A stretch of DNA of 64,000 nucleotides from Sesamum alatum (lineage: Eukaryota > Streptophyta > Magnoliopsida > Lamiales > Pedaliaceae): positions 4,216,001 to 4,280,000 of the forward strand of contig JACGWO010000012.1 in assembly GCA_034509735.1 (NCBI GenBank), written 5' to 3'. Numbering within the stretch: position 1 is the stretch's first letter; each line of letters opens with the position of its first letter. Of this stretch, positions 53,525 to 64,000 are shown one piece after another. The notes beneath the pieces are model-generated. The model ran no database searches. It saw only the letters and a list, made by a program, of their open reading frames with translations, and had not been told where the DNA came from. A program made the translations under genes and the position numbers.

Positions 53525-53822
53525 GGGGGGGAGAACTTGCAATTCTCATCCTGTAATTTGGGATGGTAATTTTGATCTGCATGAATGAATTTTTGTAATT
53601 TAGTCATATAATTTTAAAATATTGGCAATTTTTATTTCTTTTTGCCAGAAAAATGCATATATTGGGTACATGACCTTGACAATTGAGGAACTTTCCGACC
53701 AGATAGGACCAAATTTGTCAATTTTCAAAGTTACAAGATTAAATTACGAAAATCAATTCGTACAAGACCAAATTAATTATCACCTCCCAAGTTACATGAT
53801 GAAAATTGCAAATTTTCCTTAA
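53525..53822. mobile_element. Foldback element of the 'gaaaattgcaaatttt' group
   Basis: 'acttgcaattctcatcctgtaa' on the left and 'ttacatgatgaaaattgcaaatttt' on the right are inverted, as are inner words such as 'atttagtcatataattttaa' and 'caaagttacaagattaaatt'. A long T/G-run precedes it. Ends are approximate. Confidence 0.65.
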
Positions 53823-55528
53823 AAAAAACTCGTATTTTTTTGCTAAAAATTCCACTTTTTTTTACTCCTCATAAAGAAAATAAATTAATGATGTCTACAG
53901 TTGAAAAGGTAGAGCCTTAAAAATATATTTTTCAAGCTCCGTAAAACAATGTTCCCTTAGCATGAGATTTGGCGAGGGTTGTCCTGAACAAGTGACCATA
54001 AAATTATTATTTTAATTAAAAACTCACCTATTTTTACTATTAGAGAGAATAAATGAATAAAGTCCATACTTCTAAAATTAGAGCCATACAAATTTAATTT
54101 TGAAGAATTGGTTATCAACATTGCCCCAGCATGGCGTGTAGGGAACTGCTGACTGCTGAACAAATAGATTATAAAAGCTCCTATTTTTTGTTGAAAATTT
54201 TATTATTTTTTACTTCTCATAGAGGAAAAAAATATATGACGTCTTTTAATTGAAAAATTAGAGCCTTAACATTATATTTTTTAAACACCACAAATTAACA
54301 TGTCACCATAAAGGGTTAAAGAGGTGGACAAGTTATTTTTTGTCTATTCTCCCATGAAGGCTATTTTTTATATTTAATTCACAATAATTATATAATATTA
54401 ATGATGAATGATTATGGAGTACATTCAAGGCAAGTTTTAAGATGATTTAATTTATATTTAATTTTTTTATCTATTCAATGTTGACTCATTGTTTACTTAA
54501 CAATAATTAGCTAAAATATTGAACTTTTTAAATTTCAATGTCAATTTTTTTATTTTGGCAAAATATATGAATATATTTTGTTCCGATAACAATTAACAGA
54601 TACCCTATAATATTCAAATTATACTTTTTCTATTCATCCTTTGACTAATTATTTATCCGATTTTTTTTATGATTTCATGCCACAAATCGTTAGCATTCAA
54701 ACAGTTGATGTGTTTATCTAATTTCTTTTTCGTTTATAATCGTCATCTTATTTAATTATTGTACATGTAAAATTTATTCTTAGTATTTTAAATTACATAA
54801 CCAAAATTATCAAAATTGAAACTATTTTTTTTTTGCCAATTTCATTTTTATTGAATAAGTTTTAAATAAATAGTATCCCAAATTTATATTCAAAATGTAT
54901 CTAAGTATACCTTTTTTATTCTAATTTTACCGATATTCCTATTTTTATAATTTTGTGAAAGACATTACATTTTCTTAATTTTATTCTGAATTATATAATC
55001 AAATGTGACCATAACTTTTGTCAAGTAAATTTATATATATATATATATCATAAATTTTTTATTTATGATCTATATTTTGGTGATGAATTTTTTTGGATGA
55101 CAAGTCATTAGAATAATGATAACAGTTGATACAAAAGTAATTTTGAATAATTTGATGGGTTCATATTTTTATAAAAATACCAGAAGAGAAAAATACATCT
55201 CATTAAGAATTCAAGTTGATTTTTACAATATCATTTAAAAATTTTTTTGATGTAATTTGAATAAGAGAATTTTTTTTTATTTGATAGATTTTTCAAAAAA
55301 AATAAAAAGAATATATGTTTTTTTCCAAAATAATATAAATCAAAAATAATATATATGACTGAAATTTATTTAATGTAAAAAGTTCATCACCGTGCGTTGC
55401 ACGGGCCAAATGCTAGTTGAGAATGAAAACCAAACCAAAAGTGAAAACTGTAATGTACTTATAGACCTATATTTTAATATTTTATATACTTACCAAAAAT
55501 ATAGGACTCGATGTCTATTTTATAGTGG
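53823..55528. other. Gene-free AT-rich stretch
   Basis: A pair of similar segments, 53830-53960 and 54180-54300 (both 'ttttttgctaaaaattccactt'-like followed by 'tgacgtctacagttgaaaaggtagagccttaa'-like), shows a local diverged duplication about 350 bp apart. Nothing else was recognised. Confidence 0.45.
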
Positions 55529-55984
55529 GTTAATTACACTTAAATCCCCTCAAAAAATATATATAACACTTTTTTCCAAAAAAATTGAAATTACACTTAC
55601 ACACCCTTCACACTTGACCCCATTTTGTTAGAATTTGGACGGAAAATGTCGACATGAGCAAAAAAATTACATAAATTTTTAATTTTACCCCTCATTTAAT
55701 ATTTCCATGTAATAATTTTGTATTTATAAGAAATAAAATATAATGATATTAACCTCACTATATATATATATATATTACATTTATCCCCTTATAAGTATAA
55801 AAATATGCATAAAAATGTAAATAGGAGTAAAATTGATAATTTATATAATTATTTTTGTCGATGTCAATATTTTTCGTCTAAACCTTAACGGAAGGGAGTC
55901 AGGTGAGTAGGTGTAATTTCAAAAGTTTTTTTTGGGAAAAAGTGTAATTTCACATTTTTAGAGGGAGTCCAAGTGCGAATTAAC
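55529..55984. mobile_element. TIR element of the 19918 family
   Basis: The left end 'gggttaattacacttaaatcccctc' and the right end 'gagggagtccaagtgcgaattaac' are inverted repeats. The interior 'catgtaataatt' corresponds to the point where the related element at 19918 carries its CACTA insertion. Confidence 0.65.
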
Positions 55985-56324
55985 ACGTTTATATTTTCTA
56001 ATATACTTTGCAAAAAATGGGTAATTGAAAAACGAAGTAACTAACCAAAAAAATAAAAGAAAATTTTCAAAGATTACTCTAAAGAAGTAGGCAACTTTAA
56101 TTAAAACCCTATAAATACTATAAGTAGCTCGACAACTACTAAAAGAAATTAATATTAAATTGAAATTTCTAATTAGCTTCAATATTGTGAAATGCATAGG
56201 AATTGATCTGTGATTCAAGATGATGGCAACTTATATTGAATTCTTTTTTATTAATATTGATAGAGATAAAAATATGTGTGCGTGTTTTTTTCTCTTTTCT
56301 TTTTATGTACAATAGTAAAAAAAA

Positions 56325-57609
56325 GGCTAAACTCCCATTTACCCCCATGTGTTTTGCTGAAAAAGTTAAAAACTCCTCATGTGATTTTAAAATAGGAAGA
56401 AAACCCCCTCGTATTTTGTTAAACTCAGCAAAAAAAACACATTTCCGTTAGAAACTAATGAAAGGTGGGATGCACGGGCAGATAGTGCGTTTGGACATGA
56501 TTTTTTACGCGTTTTGCCCCCTTTTTTGACCCTTAATTGAAGAAAATGCCTCTATATAGTGCTAAAAATTACCATGGTCAATTTTTCTTGTTTTAACTTT
56601 ATTTTTAGTGGTTTTTATTGCATGTCACCCCCCTAAAAAAATAAATAATTTTTAAGTACATCTATTTAAATATTAAAATACCAAAAAATTCTATAATTTA
56701 ATAAATTTATAATTTAAATTGAAAAATTAAATTAAAATCAAGATACATAAATTAATATACTAATATTTATTTTTTAAAATTTAATACTTTTATTAACTCA
56801 AATTAATACTTTTAACCAAAATTAATACTTTTATACTTTTAACTAAAATTTAATACTTTTATTAACTAAAATTAATTTTTAAATTTTAAAAACTTAAGAA
56901 GAATAAAAATATTTTTTTATTTTTTTAATCTGGGGACGACGGTCGTTGTCGCCCAAATGTGCCATGGTCGTCGTCGCCACTTCTGCCCTAGGCAACGACC
57001 GCATCGCCCAGGGGAAAAGACTGCGGTTGCCCAGACCAGATCCGGGCGACGCGCGTCATTGCACAGATCTGCTCTAGGCGAACGCCGCGCGTTAGCCCAG
57101 ATTGGGGGCGACGGTGAGTCGTCGCCTCTCTTTTGCTGGGAGCTCACCGTCGCCCCTTTTTGCTGGACGAGGGGGCGGGTGTGGTGGCGGGCGACTGGGG
57201 GTGGGGAGGGGGCGAGGGACGGCGGTTGGGGGTGGGGAAGTAATTTTTATTTAATTTATGTAAAATAATAATTTTAATTTTTTATAATATATATTTAAAA
57301 AATAATTAAATCTAAATCATTGTTTTTTTTATAAATTTAAAATCGGACAGTCAAAATTAATTGATTAAATCTAATGGTTTTGATCCAATCAATGAAGATC
57401 CAACGGTTAGTAAAATAAATAATAATATATAATAAGTAAGGGCATAGCGGTTAATTTGTCGAAAAATTAATGCCGTTAGTGGTCTTTAATAGAGAGGGGC
57501 GATTAAGCTTAATTCTACAAAATACGGGGCGGTTTTCCGTGTATTTTCAAAACAAAGGGGGGTTTTCGCTGAGTTTTTCAAACACAAGGGGGCTTTATGC
57601 ATTTTAGCC
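56325..57609. mobile_element. TIR element, 1,285 bp, with a GC-rich core and 9-bp target duplication (8/9)
   Basis: Starts GGCTAAACTCCCATTTACCCCC and ends GGGGGCTTTATGCATTTTAGCC. The flanks taaaaaaaa (56316-56324) and taaaaataa (57610-57618) match at 8 of 9, although both are A-rich. A core of about 310 bp (56930-57240) is GC-rich with 'gtcgtcgtcgcc'-type repeats in an otherwise very AT-rich element. Open frames of up to 103 codons exist on both strands of the core, but none shows a known domain. Confidence 0.72.
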
Positions 57610-57822
57610 TAAAAATAAGTTGAAAATAATATTATTGTTTTATAACTTCTGCTTTTGAACTGTTTAAATTAAGTTGATTAAGCCAAAAACTATAAGCAGC
57701 ACTCTACCAACTTCTGCAGTTTATCGAGAAAACTGTAAACATTAAGTTGTATTTTCAAACACTCAAAGTTCAAATTTTTTACACTTTATTTTTATTTTTC
57801 AATACTCCCAACTTTTCTTATT

Positions 57823-58839
57823 GGTAAAAATTGCACTTTTGATTCCATAGGATAGGGCTATTCTCACATTTGGTCCCGCGCTTTTGATCGTCGACACTTT
57901 TGGTCCCAAAGCCCTAATTTTTTGACACTTATGGTCCCAAGCCGTTAACTTTAATGGAAAACGGCACGTGATTGAACACGTGCCGTTAGTCAACACAAGT
58001 AAACGGTCTTCTACCGTTAGCTGCTGCATTTAGGAGGAAAGAATTGACGCCAAATGCACATTTTACTCCCTTTTTCCCTATTTATTCCTATAAAAAGCCC
58101 AAAAAATCTTATTTTCTCCTTTGACAATAAAAAACTACCCCAACATTCATTTTTCTCCATTTTAGCAGATGAAAAAATGTCACAAACCTCTTAAAATGCT
58201 AGAAATATTTTTAGTATATTTATTTAATTGAATAAAAAATAAATGACCAATTAATTTACTAAGGAAAAAACTGCTAAAATAAGTACTATGTTGACAAAAT
58301 GTGGCGGTCTAAAATGTCATTAACTATAATTATTTCCTCCTGTATTTTTCATTAATTAATTTTATTAACAATTCCGTATGCGCACACATTTACAACTAAT
58401 TTATTTTATTAGTTCTGGTCAATTATTTTTATTCACTTAAATAAATATACTAAAATTTTTTCTAGCGTTTTCAGAGGTTTGTGACATTTTTTCACCTGCT
58501 AAAACTAAGAAAAATGAATGTTGGGGTATTTTTTGTTGTCAAAGGAGAAAATAAGATTTTTTGGGCTTTTTATGGGTATAAATAGGAAAAAAGGGAGTAA
58601 AATGTGCATTTGGCGCCAATTTTTTCCTCCTAAATGGACCAGCTAACGGCAGAAGACCATTTACTCGTGTTGACTAACGGCACGTGTTCAATCACATGCC
58701 GTTTTCCGTTAAAGTTAACGACTTGGGACCATAAGTGTCAAAAAATTAGAGCTTTGGGACCAAAAGTGTCGACGACCAAAAGCGCGGGACCAAATGTGAG
58801 AATGGTCCTATCCTATGAGACCAAAAGTGCAATTTTGCC
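57823..58839. mobile_element. 1,017-bp palindromic foldback element, perfect 9-bp target duplication
   Basis: The left arm (57823 to about 58262) is repeated nearly perfectly in inverted order from about 58408 to 58839, around a loop of about 145 bp. Ends are GGTAAAAATTGCACTTTTG and CAAAAGTGCAATTTTGCC. Flanked by identical tttcttatt (57814-57822 and 58840-58848). Two 'open frames' of about 76 and 94 codons on opposite strands are the same arm sequence read twice. Internal words include 'acggcacgtg' and 'tcgtcgacacttttggtccc'. Confidence 0.92.
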
Positions 58840-59255
58840 TTTCTTATTATTTAATTTACTACTTTATTTACAATTTATTTCTATCATAAAAGTACAAGTT
58901 ATTGCAAACACTCATTAAATTAAACCTACTTAAGTATCCGTTCAAACCAAACGATTTGAATTGACGGGTTCAGTTTATTTACTGGATAGTTTGGTTGGTT
59001 ATGAAATTTAAAATATATGTTACCTTTTCTAACTTATTTCTTCTTGTAACTCACAGGTAATAACAACAAAAAAATTTAATATAAAAAATAAAAACTTCAA
59101 TGAAAAAGCAAACAAAGAGTTTAGGGTTGGGATACTTCTGTGTAGAAGTGCTCTTCCTAGTCCACATGTTGGAGTTTGGTTCTCTTCATTATCATCGACC
59201 ACAATAAAGTACTAGTGTCATGTAACTTTTGTTACGAGAAAGATTGATGATTGAA

Positions 59256-59257
<2 letters not shown>

Positions 59258-59307
<50 letters not shown>

Positions 59308-59308
59308 G
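59258..59308 (+). repeat. (TTA)n microsatellite, ~16 units
   Basis: An uninterrupted ATT/TTA run of about 50 bp. Confidence 0.95.
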
Positions 59309-61394
59309 CATCATCATCACCTCTTTTTTGACACTTTTGCCCCTCTTGGTTGTATCATTTGACGATGAATTTTCTATTTCACTTTAATGTCATACAATAG
59401 TACCAATCAAGATATGTATGATCTGTGCATTCCTCACTTTTAAATTATAATTTAATTTATTATATATTTTCACTTTCAGAAGTACGGTAGAAATTCTGCA
59501 TTGAATTTATATGTACTAGTGTCATATACCATGAGTTGACTTTTTTCGTTGAGAGTATCAAAGAAAAGCGTGTTTAGGAGTGTTTCAAATTTATGGGGAT
59601 ACAAAGGTTAATTGCAATTTTATTTCAACTAAGTGGGTCTGTTGGGATTTTCTATCCCAGTAGGTTAGGTGGGATCACAATCCCAAAGTTATCAGAGTGA
59701 ATCACAGGCCAGCCTCATTCTTTGCGGGTCGACCACTTGTAATGTAAACGAGGAAGAAGGTCGGAATTCTTGGGATATTTGGCCCAATCACAAAAAGAAG
59801 ACGAAGTCGAGTGAATAATGTGGACAATTGTATATTTCGTACTGGAATTATAGTGGGATAACTTATCCCACCAAAACAATGTTTAAGCCCAAGCCTTCAA
59901 AAAATAAGCCTGGGCCAGCCATTTCTCTAGTAAATACGGGAATTGATTGTAGTTTGCCGGAAATGTAAACTAGCAGTCAGGCTAAATTTGAATTGATGGA
60001 TGGATTTGAAGGGGAGATCTAGAAAAAGGGATTTCAAACGACTCTATATTAGAAACTTGTGAAATGCATCTATTAATGTTCAACAAAACATATATAGGTG
60101 AAGGATTTCGAAATATTTTGCATTTAGAATTGTCCTAATAAATTTATGCCGTGTTTACTATGTCATATGGGATAACAAAGCAAAATATTAATTTGTGATA
60201 ATGTACATGACATGTTGGGAATTGACTATATAGTTGCTACTTTATGTTTTGCAATTAGCATCGGGATAATCTTCTTGTTAGTTTAGTCATTTGTTAACTT
60301 GTTTGAAAAAATACAAGAATTTTGATGTTGGATTATATTTATTCCCACTAATAGGACAAAATACCACATCACATCAAACTCTAACACCTCACTTTCCCTG
60401 TATTCTTCTTTATTCCTTTTTTGCACATTTCTTTGTTTGAAGAAAGAATAGGGTGTTGTCTTCTTTATTATCAACACGGGTGAAGCTTGATCTTGTACCA
60501 CCCACCTGCTCAAATGATTTACTTCAAGCGAATCCAGGTAAAAAGCTTAGTACCGTAGTGGGTAAACTTTGGTTTTTTTGGTATCATTTTGTCGTCTTTT
60601 ATACAAGAAAAATATTGGGTATCATTATTTGTTGGTGATAAAACTGTTGACTTTGGTATTTCGCAATATAGAAGTCAGGTGTTATGGTATTTTTGGTAGT
60701 TTTATTTTTGAACATTTCATTAGTTTGATTTCCATTTTGTGTTGACTGTATTGTGCATCCAGTTTGACCCAATTGGATATGTTTTTTATGTATAGCATAC
60801 TCTGAATCAGTTGCGCTTATTTCTCGATTAAACACTCGTGTTTTGTATTGATTAATTTCTTTTTTAGTATATCGTTGTTCTTTTATTTAATGATCCCCAA
60901 AAAATTGTTTGTAAAACTGGAAAAAGCAAAATTTAAGTGATGAAGGGGTGGCGTTTGCATAAAAAATGGTTATTTATGTTTATACTTTTATTCGTTTTTC
61001 AGTGAAATTTCCTTACATGTCCAATTTCTAATGAATCAAGATAACCATTTGTTTCGATATAGATAGTCATTATCTGTTCTTCTACCGCAAGAGGAGCTGC
61101 TTGGGTACAAGATCGAAAAGAATGCTTTGCATTCCAAGTGAGATGTCCAAGATCAAGGGATGGAGGGGTTCATTTGCAAAAGTTGGACATTTTATAACTA
61201 TTTAACTTAATTGATTAGGTACAATCATGTAAAACTTCTGAAATTGGTTATTGCTTAATTGGTAATATATTGACTCACATTAACTTAAATGCATCGTATA
61301 TTATCTCTTACATAAGTTAACAATCTCACGGTAAGTTGGCTTATGCTAATGTGCTTGGCCTTATTCTAACTTTGAGTTACTAAATTTTGTTTAA
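59309..61394. other. Gene-poor stretch upstream of the GRF-type frame
   Basis: No domain-bearing frame found. At 59640-59900 'gttgggattttctatccca' and 'tagtgggataacttatcccacc' suggest an unclassified repeat. An open frame from 60453 ends in a donor-like 'ccag, gtaaaaag' at about 60538 and could be an upstream exon of the GRF-type frame, but it lacks an ATG and I do not call it. Confidence 0.35.
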
Positions 61395-61898
61395 AGATGG
61401 TCGCACCCAGCCTCATCCGTCATCAAACAATTACAGGCTAAATCTCGAACCTATTATGCACCACAAACGTCATCAGATGTGGAATCGTACTTGCGTTTCT
61501 GTGATTGTGAAACAAAAGTTGTTATGAGGACGTCTTGGACTTCATCAAATCCAGGAAGATGGTTCCGTGGTTTCACAGGCTCAAGTGTGCGTTGGTTCGG
61601 TTTAATACTCACATTTTACATCCAAACACCTTCTTTGACCCGCATCATTTCAAATTAACTTAAGAAAGAATGAATGTTCACAATGTTGCTAACTTCAACT
61701 TTTGTGTTGTAGGGGTCTTACCGTGGCACGTTCCAGTGGGCGGATCCCTCAATGTGTCAGCGTTGTATGGAGGTTATACTGGGAGTACTCAAGCGATTAT
61801 CTAGTTTTGATGGCCTTGTGAAACGTTACGAAGAAAGAATGGTCTTCCTTGAAGCAGGCCTATTTGAGGCATGGCAGTTGCTCGTGCTAGTTGTATAA
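61395..61898 (+). pseudogene. GRF zinc-finger-like reading frame, incomplete, two exons
   Basis: Exon A is open from 61395 to 61586 and exon B runs 61713-61898 to a TAA, joined in phase 0 by a GT-AG intron (donor gtgcgt, acceptor gttgtag). The translation has the GRF-finger hallmarks CDCETKVVMRTSWTSSNPGR and, after the splice, 'GTFQWADPSMCQRC' followed by 'VILGVLKRLSSFDGLVKRYEE', a likely short helix or coiled coil. GRF fingers bind single-stranded nucleic acid; plants have many small proteins of this type. Two of the four usual zinc ligands appear replaced (F in 'WFRGF' and 'YRGTF' where CGFF is usual). No in-frame ATG precedes the finger in exon A, so an upstream exon is missing or the locus is dead. 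Confidence 0.6.
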
Positions 61899-62623
61899 TT
61901 TGTGCATCAACTATGTCGGCAACCGTTGCATACTATCAAAGTCGCTGATAGTAGTAAATCATCATTTCCTCCAAATTGAATGAAGTTGATGATAGTGTGT
62001 TGTTGCGTTATTTTCCTATCATTTTGTTAATGTATCTACTTTAAGAAGTATGCCATACCTAGTGAGGTGGTGTGTTACCTCAAGTTGGGATGTTTTATAA
62101 ACGTAATATGACTGAAAAAATATTGTTATTATATGTGTTCTCTATTAAAATGTATGGCTACATCTTTGTTGTTTTTGTCTTCATAAGACACACATTTGTG
62201 ATCAAAAGTTTTTTATTAAGCAACAGATTTTAAATAGACTCAAGCTTCCTTTGACGGCCACTAACCAAATTGGAATGTATTTGGGTTCACATATGGTAAT
62301 TTGGAATTGATTGATGTTTATTTTTAATGTTCGTACACATATATATTCATTCTCCAGCTACCCGTATTTAATGACCAGTGTCCTATATTTTTCTTATATA
62401 TTTGTGATACTTAGGAGCATGACCAAACATAAGAAGCCTAAGTTCCCTAGTACAATATGAATAGTTATCAAAACAAAAATATACAAACTATATACGTTAT
62501 TGTTCCAATTGTTGTACAATTTCAAACCACCACAAATTCGACGTGCCTAATTTAGGTGATAACATTACATAAATTGAAAAAACTCATTCTTGGTTCAATC
62601 ATACGACATCAGAAAAGTCACAA
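61899..62623. other. Spacer between the convergent GRF-type frame and the transposase pseudogene
   Basis: AT-rich, with no recognised gene. It may contain 3' ends of both neighbours. Confidence 0.4.
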
Positions 62624-63830
62624 TCAACCAATGCGATTCAACCACTTGTTGTACATGGCCGTAGCCAATTCATCTCGCCAATTTGTCCAAGCCGGACGTG
62701 TATCAATAGTAGAAACAAATTCAACATGCGAGTCAGGTGGCAGGTTCATTGGTTTCAGGTATTTCAAGTTCAACCGGGTCATTTGGCATCTCCTTACGAA
62801 TGAAATTGTGCAATAAGCAACACACGAAGATACTTCTTTTTGGCACTTTGATAAACGATTACTGACTTCTCAATATACCTTAACGGACTTTTAGCAAGCC
62901 TAATGTACGCTCGATTGCATTCCTAGCTGAGGAGTGCTTCAAACTGAAAAACTCTTCCTTATACTGAGGTCCGGTGGCGCCGTGATCCCATTCCCTCAAG
63001 TTATATCTAACCCCTCTATAAGGGGTCAGGAACCCCTCTCCATTGGTATAGTCATTACCACACAAGTAATAATTTCCTAAGAAAGAAAAGGCAAATATAA
63101 CAGTAAAGTGGGATTTTTTTAGCCGACCTTAAAAGTTTAACAGCATAAAGTTTCGCATATAACTAAGTACTTGTTAACCCATTTGGTTGGTGAATGACAT
63201 CACGTGAAACTCTACTATCAACATCGCTTCTCTCCCAACCAGTTAGTACGTAAGTGAATTGCATGTTCATGTTACAAACACCTAATAGATTAACAACAAT
63301 TTGACCTTTCCTTGTACAATAACGTCATTTGTCAACATCTAAAATCCTAACATCAATGTACGTTCCATCTAGTGTACCCAAACAATCCTAAATTAATATT
63401 TAGTCAAATAATGTATTATGACGATGAATATCCTATAGTCAAACAAAGGATGATGATTTGAAAATAAAGTAAATTACCTTAAACCATCTCCACCTTGAGT
63501 CATTGCAATCATCTCCAATCGGAATAGGTCGGGTGAGCAATGTCTGATTCACTTTGAGTACAACATTTAGGACCACGATTAAAATATTTACTAACTGTAC
63601 AATCGAAGCAAATGAAATCATGTTTCACTACTTAATTGTTCTTGTGATGGGAGATGCTGCTTACTAAAATAACTAATCGTTCACTTGTTGTTGCACTTTG
63701 ATTATCCGACAACCTCGAAGAATGTTCTAACAAATAACAAAGGCGTCCAAAGGCATTCTGATTCATACGTAGATTCCTGAGACACACCTTATCATTGTCG
63801 ATAACAAGCCTACGCAAATGATTAACTTGA
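62624..63830 (-). pseudogene. PIF/Harbinger transposase (HARBI1/ALP1-like), inactivated
   Basis: On the minus strand the homology runs from 'VCLRNLRMNQNAFGRLCYLL' (about 63780) through 'GDDCNDSRWRWFK', 'GTLDGTYIDVR' (first catalytic Asp, about 63360), 'VLTGWERSDVDSRVSRDV' (second Asp), 'YTNGEGFLTPYRGVRY' and 'ARNAIERTLGLLK' (catalytic Glu) to 'CLLHNFIRKEMPNDP' and a C-terminus 'WRDELATAMYNKW' ending at 62624. Introns appear at 63388-63477 (GT-AG, phase 0) and about 63066-63175, known positions for introns in plant members being plausible but unchecked. Damage seen: a TAA at 63632-63634, a frameshift near 63575, a TGA at 63325-63327 and a frameshift near 62730-62750. The partner Myb/SANT protein of such elements was not found. 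Confidence 0.85.
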
Positions 63831-64000
63831 TTTCAAATTCTACTATTAAGATTGTAACGACAAGCCCTGAGATGTATCCAATTTCACCGCATTCGTTTCA
63901 ATTAGAGCTAGAGTTTTTCTCAGTAAAACCATCTTATTGGAAAAGAAATGACAACAAAGTAAATGTATGACTATGATGATTCTACAAAATCGGCAGTAAT
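63831..64000. other. Upstream flank of the transposase pseudogene
   Basis: It may hold the rest of the N-terminal coding part in broken frames. The element's terminus and TAA-type target duplication lie outside the window or are not recognisable. Confidence 0.35.

Noticed and set aside
57799..58918. Two similar 'proteins' of 76 and 94 residues on opposite strands
   Set aside because: They are the same palindrome arm read from each side; the shared protein sequence follows from the inverted repeat and not from coding selection.
60453..60638. Possible first exon of the GRF-type gene with a donor-like site
   Set aside because: No in-frame ATG, no motif, and the distance and intron to the GRF exon cannot be verified from sequence alone.
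62556..62816. 86-codon plus-strand open frame
   Set aside because: It is antisense to the C-terminal part of the Harbinger transposase pseudogene.

Overview
The window looks like nuclear DNA of a flowering plant, almost certainly a eudicot. It is AT-rich, its genes have short GT-AG-bounded exons, and most of it is plant-type transposable-element debris. The gene families (a plant caffeoyl-CoA O-methyltransferase-like pair and a plant GT47 exostosin) fit. A Lamiales/asterid origin is my guess from general resemblance and was not tested.

Layout. 1-8.7 kb: element relics, chiefly two Ty1/copia polyprotein relics, both on the minus strand, separated by a ~580-bp palindrome. 10.1-12.1 kb: an intact five-exon class I O-methyltransferase gene (minus strand, 234 aa). 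12.2-25.0 kb: 13 kb of nested MITEs, foldback elements, a SINE, CACTA-like ends and a broken TRIM LTR. 25.0-28.5 kb: a second intact O-methyltransferase gene in the same orientation (237 aa). Its exon lengths equal those of the first copy in exons 1-4 (51/86/145/132 nt). 28.6-38.6 kb: promoter elements of copy 2, then more foldback elements, SINEs, a palindromically rearranged TRIM and LTR debris. 38.7-41.75 kb: a gag-only LTR retrotransposon carrying two minisatellite arrays. 42.0-48.8 kb: an intact four-exon GT47 exostosin-family gene (minus strand, 431 aa) with a 4-kb first intron holding a palindromic transposon and a tandem duplication. 48.9-50.2 kb: a SINE with a 13-bp target duplication and a complete 617-bp TRIM with a 5-bp target duplication. 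50.6-58.8 kb: more TIR elements, ending with a 1,017-bp near-perfect palindrome. 61.4-63.8 kb: a degenerate GRF zinc-finger reading frame and, convergent to it, a PIF/Harbinger transposase pseudogene.

How the parts relate. The only apparently functional genes are the tandem O-methyltransferase pair (soluble SAM-dependent methylation of phenylpropanoid/flavonoid-type catechols) and the exostosin (predicted Golgi type II glycosyltransferase). Both methyltransferase promoters carry AC-type MYB motifs near a TATA box. The most notable structural result is the TIR/foldback swarm. Ten elements of several sequence families can be delimited to the base by 9-10 bp target-site duplications, which points to Mutator-like mobilisation, yet no Mutator transposase is visible here. 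All coordinates and splice sites were read by eye; no database search was possible.
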